From Atopobium sp034113385 (lineage in GTDB: Bacteria; Actinomycetota; Coriobacteriia; Coriobacteriales; Atopobiaceae): a DNA stretch of 64,000 bases. The DNA is taken from assembly GCF_034113385.1 (NCBI RefSeq), contig NZ_JAXEXL010000014.1, forward strand, positions 1-64,000, given 5' to 3'. The translations under genes and the position numbers were made by a program. Below, piece after piece: positions 34,100-40,361 of this stretch. Below the pieces are notes generated by a model. It searched no databases, was not told the origin of the DNA, and saw nothing but the letters and a program-made list of their open reading frames with translations. Numbering within the stretch: the stretch's first letter is position 1; each line of letters begins with the position of its first letter.

Positions 34100-34438
34100 T
34101 TAAAAGCTACAGCCACCACCAATAGTGCAGCTCCCACCCTCAGGTATAGCACTTACGTCCTCTTGGGGCGTGTCGGCAGCTTCTGTAGCATCAGCCACGT
34201 TACCTGTCTTACTAAGGTACGCAATGATGTCACTAGACTCATACAAAGCCTCACCATCAATAAACAGGCAAGGAACCTGACGCTTACCACCATGCTCTAT
34301 GAGAAAATCACGGTCTTCATCTGATTCAGAAATATTATGCACAGGAAGTACGATGTTGTGAGCTTCCATAAAAGAGGTAACTTTGTGGCAGAAAGGACAA
34401 GCGGTTTTGATATAAAGTTGCAGGTCAGGCGTGGCCAT
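34100..34438 (-). CDS. Glutaredoxin-like protein
   Basis: 112 residues. A thioredoxin-fold domain (about 1-80) has the redox motif ACPFCHKV near residue 14, the cis-proline in GGKRQVPCLFIDG and the end ESSDIIAYL typical of glutaredoxins and GST N-domains. It also has an acidic tail ending in GGSCTIGGGCSF, which adds two cysteines and is not part of the usual fold. It is a cytoplasmic thiol/disulfide protein; since actinobacteria mostly lack glutathione, the reductant is uncertain. The extra Cys pair could be a second redox or metal site. It is a single gene. Confidence 0.9.
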   Translation of the reverse strand: MATPDLQLYIKTACPFCHKVTSFMEAHNIVLPVHNISESDEDRDFLIEHGGKRQVPCLFIDGEALYESSDIIAYLSKTGNVADATEAADTPQEDVSAIPEGGSCTIGGGCSF

Positions 34439-34682
34439 AGTATCTCCAATCTAAAGCGCTTATCCGCAGAGGTGGCATAAGCGCGCTTACTATACAGTAC
34501 TGCTGTTATACCCAAAACAGCACGCTCTTGTTAAATGCGCTATTCAATAGTTCAAAACTCTGCTGGTATTACAGGTTTTTTGTGCAATAGTTCCACAGTA
34601 GTCACTAAAGTTTCTTTGATATACATAGAGGTAAGATAGATATGTCGTCAGAATAAGCACTATTGTAATAAAGGAGAGAAAA

Positions 34683-35042
34683 ATGGAAGAAAGTACCCCA
34701 AGCACCACACCCACACAGCAAGAGCCACAAATATCCCCAATTAAACAATACGCTGAAACAGCGAAAAAAGTCTTTATTGGCTCACTTGTTGCGGCGGTTC
34801 TTTGTCTGATATTTGCTCTGGTAGCACAAGGCGGAGTAGAAAAAGCAGCACGTGAAACGATATATGAATCTTCTATTAGTACATCGCACTACACATCGTT
34901 TGATGAAGATAGAAAAATTGAAAATGCGCAAAATGCAGCCATCTTTGCTATCGGTCTTACATACCTAGCCTTAGGTGTTACTGGAATAAGCTGCCTAGCA
35001 TGGATTGGCTCTTCTATGTTAGTTGCTTACAAAGAATCATAA
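34683..35042 (+). CDS. Small membrane protein, unknown function
   Basis: 119 residues with two predicted membrane helices (about 30-50, VFIGSLVAAVLCLIFALVAQ, and about 88-112, AAIFAIGLTYLALGVTGISC). A Pro/Thr/Gln-rich N-terminal tail comes before the first, and a short charged tail after the second. The loop between (about 52-86) is polar and Ser/Thr-rich. RBS AAAGGAGAG is well placed. It is not recognised as a known family. It lies alone on the plus strand immediately before the left end of the integrative element, so it is probably host DNA. Confidence 0.75.
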   Translation: MEESTPSTTPTQQEPQISPIKQYAETAKKVFIGSLVAAVLCLIFALVAQGGVEKAARETIYESSISTSHYTSFDEDRKIENAQNAAIFAIGLTYLALGVTGISCLAWIGSSMLVAYKES

Positions 35043-35154
35043 TTAAACTCATGCCATTTTGCTGGTTATGCTGAATAGATTTATTGCCCATTTATTGGCA
35101 ACTTCTTGTCAAAACAAAAAAGGTAGATGACCATAAGCCATCTACCTGCACAAA

Positions 35155-35203
35155 CATGGAGCCAGCTACCAGACTTGAACTGGTGACCCCCGCTTTACGA
35201 GAG
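35155..35203. repeat. attL (49-bp tRNA-Thr 3' half duplicate)
   Basis: Identical over 49 bp to 40229-40277. It covers the CCA end, T arm, variable loop and part of the anticodon arm of the tRNA. The sequence diverges immediately after GAGAG, so no functional tRNA is made here. Confidence 0.95.
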
Positions 35204-35336
35204 TGTAGGCGTTTATACATATATGATTTTATACATATCTATACGGAACTAATAAATAGTATTTCCCCTGCTTGTATAGTTGTTATACGTTGTTATACAA
35301 TCGTAAGCGTATTTGTACGATACTGCAATTACGTTA

Positions 35337-35362
35337 CAGTGCCGTAGACTAACCGTAGACTA
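35337..35362. repeat. Integrase arm-type repeat, left end
   Basis: This 26-bp sequence is identical to 40136-40161 and contains CCGTAGACTA twice in tandem. The copy at the other element end in the same orientation fits integrase arm-binding sites. Confidence 0.7.
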
Positions 35363-35385
35363 GTCTACGAATTACGGGGGAAACA

Positions 35386-36708
35386 ATGAGGGTTTCGTAC
35401 TCCAAAGGTTCACTAACAACTAGAGCCAATAAGACCGACGGGCGTTTTTACGCCGCACAGTTCCGTTACCAGCTGGGTAGTAAGTGGAAAACGCGCCTAG
35501 TCATCCTCACGGATGAAAAAGGACAAAAAGTGCCAGCAGATGCAGCAATGACACGCAATAAAAGAGCAGCGACGGCGGCTTTAAATCGTGCTAGGATTGC
35601 ACTTGGCGGTGCCATCATGGACGGTGCCCAGTCTGTGCCTGATTATGTAAAAAACGACCTTGAAGGGCGTAAGGGCACAATAGAAGATTCAACTTTAAGG
35701 GGCTATTTAACCTATATGCCCGTATTTGAAAACGGACTTTCTCGGGTATCCATGCGAGATTTAAGCCCTAAAGACGTTCGCTTATGGGTGCAAGGACTAA
35801 TCTCACAAAACAAAGCCCCTAGAACTGTTAGAAAGGCTTTTAACCTACTTTCTAACATCTGTGACAGAGCCGTAGAGAACAACGACTTGCATACAAATCC
35901 TTGTACAGAAAAGATACGGCGTGAAGATTTGCCGCGCATAGGGTCACCAATACCAAACGCGCTTGATTCTATAGGTGTTAGACGGGTGAACTCACTACTA
36001 AATGATGCTAATAACGTTCGATTAAAAATAGGGGCTAGAATTGCCCTACATTGCGGATTACGCGCTAGTGAGGTTTGCGGGCTTAAATGGTGTGATGTTG
36101 ACTTTAAGGCAGAGTTAATTCACGTGCATACCGCTATAGGTAATCGCGGTTCCTCGGTGCAGGGCGCTACCTCATACGTGAAACGTACTAAGAGCAACGC
36201 TGGTGATAGGTATATACCGCTAACAAAAACGCTAATAAAAGAGCTTACAGAATGGAAGAAAGCACAACAAAACGAATATAATAAGGTTAACCACGGCAGC
36301 AAAAAACACTTTGAACAATGCTATGTTATAGGTTATGTAGATGGTAGTTTTTACACTCCCCACAGCCTTGAACGCCTATGGGGCAAGCTTGCTAAAGGAA
36401 AACATCCTAAAGACCCTACAGACAAGCGCAGACGGCTACAAGAAGGCTATGAAGAAGGATACGAGCCAATTACGGGAATAACAGGAGATATTGTTACATT
36501 TCACGGGCTACGCCACACATACGCCACAGGGTTAATTAAGGCAGGCGCGGACGTGAAAGCAGCTAGCGCACTTCTTGGCCATGCAGACGCAGCAATGACG
36601 CTAAGAGTTTACGCAGCGGCTGACCCTGAGGCGGTAAAGGACGCAGCTAAAAACGCTGCTCCCCTACTTGAACTGGGGGCAACCCGCACAGAACTAAAGG
36701 TTGTGTAA
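35386..36708 (+). CDS. int: Site-specific tyrosine recombinase (integrase)
   Basis: 440 residues. The N-terminal part (about 1-85, VSYSKGSLTTRANKTDGRFY) is an arm-binding region, about 100-190 is a SAM-like core-binding domain, and about 205-425 is the catalytic domain. Catalytic residues are seen in ALHCGLRASEVCGLKW (Arg), HGLRHTYATGL (His-x-x-Arg) and LLGHADAAMTLRVYA (Tyr nucleophile). RBS GGGGGAAACA precedes the ATG. It lies next to attL, as expected for an enzyme that integrates the element into tRNA-Thr. It is followed by its own strong terminator. Confidence 0.97.
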   Translation: MRVSYSKGSLTTRANKTDGRFYAAQFRYQLGSKWKTRLVILTDEKGQKVPADAAMTRNKRAATAALNRARIALGGAIMDGAQSVPDYVKNDLEGRKGTIEDSTLRGYLTYMPVFENGLSRVSMRDLSPKDVRLWVQGLISQNKAPRTVRKAFNLLSNICDRAVENNDLHTNPCTEKIRREDLPRIGSPIPNALDSIGVRRVNSLLNDANNVRLKIGARIALHCGLRASEVCGLKWCDVDFKAELIHVHTAIGNRGSSVQGATSYVKRTKSNAGDRYIPLTKTLIKELTEWKKAQQNEYNKVNHGSKKHFEQCYVIGYVDGSFYTPHSLERLWGKLAKGKHPKDPTDKRRRLQEGYEEGYEPITGITGDIVTFHGLRHTYATGLIKAGADVKAASALLGHADAAMTLRVYAAADPEAVKDAAKNAAPLLELGATRTELKVV

Positions 36709-36737
36709 AAGGGGACGCACCTGGTGCGTCCCCTTTT
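36707..36737 (+). terminator. Terminator after integrase
   Basis: AAAAGGGGACGCACC (36707-36721) is fully complementary to GGTGCGTCCCCTTTT (36723-36737), so it is a near-perfect palindrome with terminal A/T runs. It can work in both directions between the integrase and the convergent repressor gene. Confidence 0.9.
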
Positions 36738-36848
36738 AAGAGATGGACTAACTAATCGTTACCTCATCCCAAGGGTGGGCACGGTATGCCTACTCTTTAA
36801 ATCTCAATTCAAGGGGCGTGTTTACTAAACACACCCTATTTGTCTCGG

Positions 36849-37283
36849 TTATCTTTTTTTTGATTTGAGTTCTTGTAGACGCTTGTCGCGATCCGTTGCG
36901 TGCTTTTTACGTTCTGCAATTTCTTTTTTTATGTCTTCTAGCTTTTTCCACTCAACCTCTATAGATTTAGTCCCATCTGGGTCTGTGATTGTTGTTATAG
37001 CCAACCTAGAGCCGTCATAAAGCTGTTTTAGCTCATCTGCCGTAGGTATCTCGAATGTATGGCCATGGCCTGTAAGGGTTAGTTCAAAGCCACAGGCGCG
37101 GGCAATTTCAACCAATAGTTCAGTATTTGGCGGTGCACTGTTATAAATTACAGATGTTATATAACTATCGCTACGACCTATTTCGCGCGATACTTGTCGC
37201 GCTGTTTTACCTGCTAAATCAACCATTACACGGATTAACTTACCATAAGGCAATATATATTTTTCATCATTGTTGGTAGTCAT
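36849..37283 (-). CDS. XRE/Cro-type repressor of the element
   Basis: 144 residues. The N-terminal helix-turn-helix spans about 12-65 (DLAGKTARQVSREIGRSDSY, then ITSVIYNSAPPNTELLVEIA). A short linker follows, then a very basic, helical C-terminus (about 110-144, ending in Lys/Arg-rich heptads) likely to form a coiled coil. It lacks the Ser/Lys protease domain of LexA/CI, so induction would need an anti-repressor or another signal. It is divergent from the excisionase-like gene, with a shared promoter region, which is the usual lysogeny-switch layout. Confidence 0.85.
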   Translation of the reverse strand: MTTNNDEKYILPYGKLIRVMVDLAGKTARQVSREIGRSDSYITSVIYNSAPPNTELLVEIARACGFELTLTGHGHTFEIPTADELKQLYDGSRLAITTITDPDGTKSIEVEWKKLEDIKKEIAERKKHATDRDKRLQELKSKKR

Positions 37284-37324
37284 ATAACACCATCTAGTCT
37301 ATTTAACCTGATTAAAACAGCCTA

Positions 37325-37353
37325 ATTTTAACAGTAATAAGCAATTCTTGAAA
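37325..37353 (-). promoter_or_regulatory. Promoter of element repressor
   Basis: On the minus strand TTTCAA (37353-37348) is separated by 17 nt from TAAAAT (37330-37325). An imperfect repeat, TTAAAA...TTTTAA (about 37309-37330), overlaps the -10 and may be a repressor operator. Confidence 0.5.
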
Positions 37354-37380
37354 ATCTCTAGTGCAGCTATACTTTATTAT

Positions 37381-37409
37381 TTGTATTGCTATGCCATGTT
37401 GTATATAGT
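37381..37409 (+). promoter_or_regulatory. Promoter of excisionase-like gene
   Basis: TTGTAT (37381-37386), a 17-nt spacer and TATAGT (37404-37409) lie 41 nt before the start codon. It probably drives the whole rightward gene set through 39901. Confidence 0.6.
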
Positions 37410-37449
37410 TATAGTATGAAATGAACTTCATTGTATCTAGGGAGGATAT

Positions 37450-37662
37450 ATGAAACGCTACAACACGGATGATAAAGCGCCAATGTTCGCAAACACAAGC
37501 GATTTTGCAGCAATGCTAGGACTTAGCAAGGGTTATGTTATGCGCCTATGCCGCAACGGCGCTATCCCTGCCGTTAAGCTTGGCAAGACTTGGCGTATTG
37601 ACACCAACGCCGCTCTTAAGGTTATGGGCTTTTCTGCCGATGGTAAAAACCTTGTAGGTTAA
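37450..37662 (+). CDS. Excisionase-like helix-turn-helix protein
   Basis: 70 residues. It has a MerR-like/HTH_17 fold: NTSDFAAMLGLSKGYVMRLC, then RNGAIPAVKLGKTWRIDTNAA, the standard recognition helix and wing of small DNA-bending excisionases. RBS AGGGAGGATAT is strong. It is the first gene rightward from the divergent promoter, 2 bp before the next start. It likely directs excision with the integrase and may also activate downstream genes. Confidence 0.88.
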   Translation: MKRYNTDDKAPMFANTSDFAAMLGLSKGYVMRLCRNGAIPAVKLGKTWRIDTNAALKVMGFSADGKNLVG

Positions 37663-37664
37663 CC

Positions 37665-38132
37665 ATGCCACGCAAGAAAAAACTTGAACGAAATGAATAC
37701 TTAGAAAGTCTCGGAGCAACCGAAGGTATTACCTATTTGACAATTCACACAGAGCAATTAGAAATACTTTTACAAGCACGTAAAGAACTATCACAGCGCC
37801 TGTACAACGCTCTTACAGGTGCTGTAGCGGACTTCTACAGCACTGGAACAGAACCTGTACTGCCACTCAAAGCACGCCCGTACTGGATACCGTTGAAATA
37901 TTCTATAGAACGCTCTAGAAACTATGTTTTAGCACAGTATAAGCAGTTAAAAGGTAATAGTAATAATGATTTAGGTACATCCTTAGGTACATCCTTAGGT
38001 ACATCCTGTGTACCACAAATAACCGCGCATCCATTAACCAATAACCAAAAGCCTGTACCTAACACCACCAACAACAGTGATATGGCAGACGCATTCATGA
38101 CATTTACGGAACGAAAAACTGACCGACCATAG
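37665..38132 (+). CDS. Unknown element protein, possible replication-associated
   Basis: 155 residues, not recognised. The N-terminus is basic (MPRKKKLERNEYL). The middle is helical with a YWIPLKYSIERSRNYVLAQYKQL segment. The last third is low-complexity Thr/Asn/Ser/Pro. At 37971-38006 the DNA holds three exact copies of a 12-bp unit, giving LGTS three times. It lies between an excisionase and a DnaC-like loader, where phage satellites often have replication initiator or primosome genes. That placement is the only hint at function. Confidence 0.7.
   Translation: MPRKKKLERNEYLESLGATEGITYLTIHTEQLEILLQARKELSQRLYNALTGAVADFYSTGTEPVLPLKARPYWIPLKYSIERSRNYVLAQYKQLKGNSNNDLGTSLGTSLGTSCVPQITAHPLTNNQKPVPNTTNNSDMADAFMTFTERKTDRP
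37971..38006 (+). repeat. 12-bp tandem repeat, three copies
   Basis: TTAGGTACATCC is repeated exactly three times, in frame (LGTS x3) within the 155-residue element protein. The copy number can change by slippage without breaking the frame. Confidence 0.95.
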
Positions 38133-38148
38133 AGCGGAGGTGAAAAAA

Positions 38149-39018
38149 ATGAGTATTCATAAATTGCAGGAAAAAGCAGAGTATATTCTTAAAAATGTAT
38201 ATGGGGATAAAATCAATAGTCCTTACATTTGCAATGAGCTAAGATACCGCGAGGTAAATACTACTGTTGTATATCCAGAAAACCTTGCATACATGTACGA
38301 CCATGAGCCACAGTACGCCCCTAAAAAGTATTGTGAACTATTCCTAGACAACCAAACAGCAACAATCAGAGAACCTAGCGAGATTTTGGTTAGTGCGCGT
38401 TTCCCGCGCGTGGTAGTCGATGCAGTCCCGAAGTTGACTAATCCCGTATCTGAAAAGGTTACTAGCTGGGGGGTTGAGTTTAACGGTATAGGTACGCCGT
38501 GGCTATGGATAACAGGCGGCACGGGGGCAGGCAAGACATGCAGCGCCGCTATTGCAACTATCCTAGCGGCTCAGAAAGTTGACAAAGCAAAGGAAAAAGC
38601 TACAAACTTTGTTTTTGTTACCGCACGCGATATGACGGAAATTGTAGACGGCAGCGGCAACTATAGCGGCAGGGACAGTAAACTAACTAAACACGAAGTA
38701 CGCAGGCAATGGCTTAATGCTGATTTGCTTATCGTCGATGATTTAGGACTGGAAAGACACACTTCTACCAGCTGGGATACTATATCAAGAGTATTAGACG
38801 GCAGGCAAAGTGAGAAACTACCTACCGTCATTACATGCCCATATTCAGGCGCTAGCTGGGTCAAGAAATACAACCATGAAGACCCGCACGAAGCTCACAG
38901 GCTTGCTTCTAGGATAGCAGACGCATTAAGCGGTTGGACACACTCAAAAAGCAACGTAAAAGCACACGTTATTGACTTAGAAGTAAGCAACCAAAGACTA
39001 ACATTTGACGGATACTAG
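38149..39018 (+). CDS. DnaC/IstB-like helicase loader ATPase
   Basis: 289 residues from ATG 38149, since GGAGGTG is 7 nt upstream; a GTG three codons earlier lies within that site. Walker A ITGGTGAGKTCSAA (about 125-137), Walker B DLLIVDDLGLERHTST with the adjacent sensor region, and VITCPYSGASW fit the AAA+ DnaC/DnaI/IstB group. Phages and satellites use such loaders to bring the host replicative helicase to their own origin. It is co-transcribed with the preceding small genes. The N-terminal 90 residues, which would bind the helicase, look unlike host DnaI. Confidence 0.88.
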   Translation: MSIHKLQEKAEYILKNVYGDKINSPYICNELRYREVNTTVVYPENLAYMYDHEPQYAPKKYCELFLDNQTATIREPSEILVSARFPRVVVDAVPKLTNPVSEKVTSWGVEFNGIGTPWLWITGGTGAGKTCSAAIATILAAQKVDKAKEKATNFVFVTARDMTEIVDGSGNYSGRDSKLTKHEVRRQWLNADLLIVDDLGLERHTSTSWDTISRVLDGRQSEKLPTVITCPYSGASWVKKYNHEDPHEAHRLASRIADALSGWTHSKSNVKAHVIDLEVSNQRLTFDGY

Positions 39019-39084
39019 ACGAGCTCAAACCAATAAGGTTAAACCGTTAATGTTTACAAACTTGTCATATAAAAAGGAGAAAAG

Positions 39085-39705
39085 ATGCAAGTAACAAAGA
39101 AGGATGTAGTAACCAAAGCCATTGCGCTATCAGATGCCCTAAAAATCTATGTTAACGCTGAAAATGCTTTAAAAGCAGAGCTAAAGGCAGCAGACAAAGC
39201 AAGGGCAACTAACAATTTTGGTGAATCTGACAACATCACCAATAGGGCAAAAGCAGCATTTCAACATGCAATAAACGGGCTTGATGATAAGGTTAGCAAG
39301 TCAAGTTCTGATTTTGAGACGTGTATAAACACTTGGAACAACCAGGCAGACGTAAACGACCAACTAATCACAAGTGCGACGCAAATTATTGCAGCTACAG
39401 GAAAGAGCACGCCACATTCTATCCTTGATGCCTTAATCGATAGTGCACAATCCCCCTGCCAGCTTGATTATTTGCGCGCACTTTTTGTAAGTAATAAGTT
39501 AACCATCTTTGTGATGAAAGTTGATGAAAAGATGTTGCAGGTAAAGCCCTCTTTCACTTCTAGCGGATGCGCAGCAGGTATTTACATGGTTTGCAAGCAT
39601 GGAACTGTAATGGATGGCGTAACAAAGCAGATTAACAAGGCAATTAACGAACTAAGCGAAATTATTGAAAACTTTTCAAACGGTGGTAACAATGAGAACG
39701 AATAA
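39085..39705 (+). CDS. Unknown element protein, 206 residues
   Basis: The family is not recognised. It is preceded by AAAAAGGAGAAAAG, a strong ribosome site. The first 100 residues are Ala/Lys/Asp-rich and predicted helical (ALSDALKIYVNAENALKAELKA). The middle holds a Cys and short hydrophobic stretches but no convincing membrane helix. The end is helical and Asn/Glu-rich. It overlaps the next gene by 14 bp and appears co-regulated. Possible roles include helper-phage interference or element maintenance, but nothing in the sequence shows this. Confidence 0.7.
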   Translation: MQVTKKDVVTKAIALSDALKIYVNAENALKAELKAADKARATNNFGESDNITNRAKAAFQHAINGLDDKVSKSSSDFETCINTWNNQADVNDQLITSATQIIAATGKSTPHSILDALIDSAQSPCQLDYLRALFVSNKLTIFVMKVDEKMLQVKPSFTSSGCAAGIYMVCKHGTVMDGVTKQINKAINELSEIIENFSNGGNNENE

Positions 39706-39901
39706 TGAATTAGAACTTATAGACGTTAATACACGTATTAACAGTATTGTAGATACATGCCGCCTATTGCTAGATGATGCGCAGTCTATTGTTTGTAGGT
39801 TGAAAAATGAGAGTGACATGCACAGGGTGCTGGTAGCTAAGGGACTTAATGAAATAAGCTCGTATATTGACGCTGTGAACGCTGTGTTGGATACAGTTTG
39901 A
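39692..39901 (+). CDS. Unknown small element protein, 69 residues
   Basis: Starts at ATG 39692 with GGTGG about 7 nt upstream and overlaps the preceding gene by 14 bp, so translation is probably coupled. It is all-helical and amphipathic (LIDVNTRINSIVDTCRLLLD), suggesting a small dimer or a partner of the 206-residue protein. No known family. It is the last gene before the element's terminator. Confidence 0.6.
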   Translation: MRTNNELELIDVNTRINSIVDTCRLLLDDAQSIVCRLKNESDMHRVLVAKGLNEISSYIDAVNAVLDTV

Positions 39902-39944
39902 TATTATTTCTTTGCTGTTGTATCTGGATGGTGCATACATGAAC

Positions 39945-39975
39945 AAATGGGGTCGTGAAACGCGACCCCATTTTT
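39945..39975 (+). terminator. Terminator of element's rightward operon
   Basis: AAATGGGGTCG (39945-39955) pairs with CGACCCCATTT (39963-39973) and is followed by TT. It lies 44 nt after the last gene. Confidence 0.93.
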
Positions 39976-39995
39976 ATGTATGTAAGCCACATTAC

Positions 39996-40098
39996 AAGGG
40001 TGTAGTTTGAAGCGACACCACCTTTTAACCGCGCAGAAGGGTCTACGTTTAGTGGAGACCCTTTCACCGCCAAGGGTACTCGTTCAGTGAGTACCCTT
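39996..40098. repeat. Three tandem AAGGGT...ACCCTT hairpins near attR
   Basis: Three adjacent stem-loops: 39996-40024 (imperfect), 40036-40065 (AAGGGTCT with AGACCCTT) and 40072-40098 (AAGGGTACTC with GAGTACCCTT). The loops of the last two are alike (CGTTTAGTG; GTTCAGT). They lie between the element's terminator and the right arm site, in 460 bp with no gene (39902-40361). They may be the element's origin, packaging or regulatory RNA. Confidence 0.6.
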
Positions 40099-40135
40099 CT
40101 CATTGTCAACGGTACCAAAAAAACAAGTTTTTATG

Positions 40136-40161
40136 CAGTGCCGTAGACTAACCGTAGACTA
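40136..40161. repeat. Integrase arm-type repeat, right end
   Basis: Identical over 26 bp to 35337-35362, with the tandem CCGTAGACTA unit, 67 bp inside attR. Confidence 0.7.
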
Positions 40162-40228
40162 AAAGGCAAAAATCTACGTAAAGAAAAAGCAGCACAAAGC
40201 CAAAAATAGGCTTTGAACTGCTATTCTT

Positions 40229-40277
40229 CATGGAGCCAGCTACCAGACTTGAACTGGTGACCCCCGCTTTACGAGAG
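40229..40277. repeat. attR (within tRNA-Thr)
   Basis: The 49-bp copy matching 35155-35203 that forms part of the intact tRNA-Thr(CGT) gene. Confidence 0.95.
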
Positions 40278-40306
40278 CGGTGCTCTACCAACTGAGCTAA
40301 GCTGGC
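40231..40306 (-). tRNA. tRNA-Thr (anticodon CGT)
   Basis: 76 nt with encoded CCA. On the minus strand the acceptor stem is GCCAGCT...AGCTGGC. The D arm has AGCTCAGTTGGTAGAGC, the anticodon stem CCGCT/AGCGG encloses CTCGTAA (anticodon CGT), and the T arm has GGTTCAAGTCT-type sequence (CAGTTCAAGTCTG). All four arms fold normally. It is the attachment site of the adjacent element, which preserves the functional gene. Confidence 0.97.
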
Positions 40307-40361
40307 GTGCGACTGATAACTATACGTATAAATCGCTTTTCATGCAAGGTCTTATCACAAA

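Larger units (their letters stand above)
35043..35385. other. Left boundary region of integrative element
   Basis: No gene. It contains a small hairpin (AGGTAGATG...CATCTACCT, about 35121-35147) and the left att repeat (35155-35203). It also has several TTATAC/TATAC motifs between 35211 and 35300 that may bind excisionase or integrase, and a 26-bp arm-type repeat (35337-35362). A possible integrase promoter, TTGTAC-16-TACAGT (35313-35340), overlaps the arm site, which would let integrase repress itself. Confidence 0.55.
35155..40277. mobile_element. 5.07-kb integrative element in tRNA-Thr(CGT)
   Basis: Flanked by 49-bp direct repeats (35155-35203 and 40229-40277) that correspond to the 3' half of tRNA-Thr(CGT); the intact tRNA is at the right end. 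It carries a tyrosine recombinase, a repressor, an excisionase-like protein, a candidate replication protein, a DnaC-like ATPase and two unknown genes. There are 26-bp repeats inside each end, and composition is more AT-rich than the flanks. No capsid, tail, relaxase or conjugation gene is present. It may be a minimal phage satellite or a small mobilisable element. Confidence 0.92.

Noticed and set aside
37971..38006. Short tandem repeat considered as CRISPR
   Set aside because: Units are 12 bp, contiguous without spacers and in frame in a gene; no cas genes in the window.
39846..40118. 90-codon minus-strand frame near attR
   Set aside because: It is made up mostly of the three tandem hairpins and the terminator, overlaps the end of a better gene and has no start signal.
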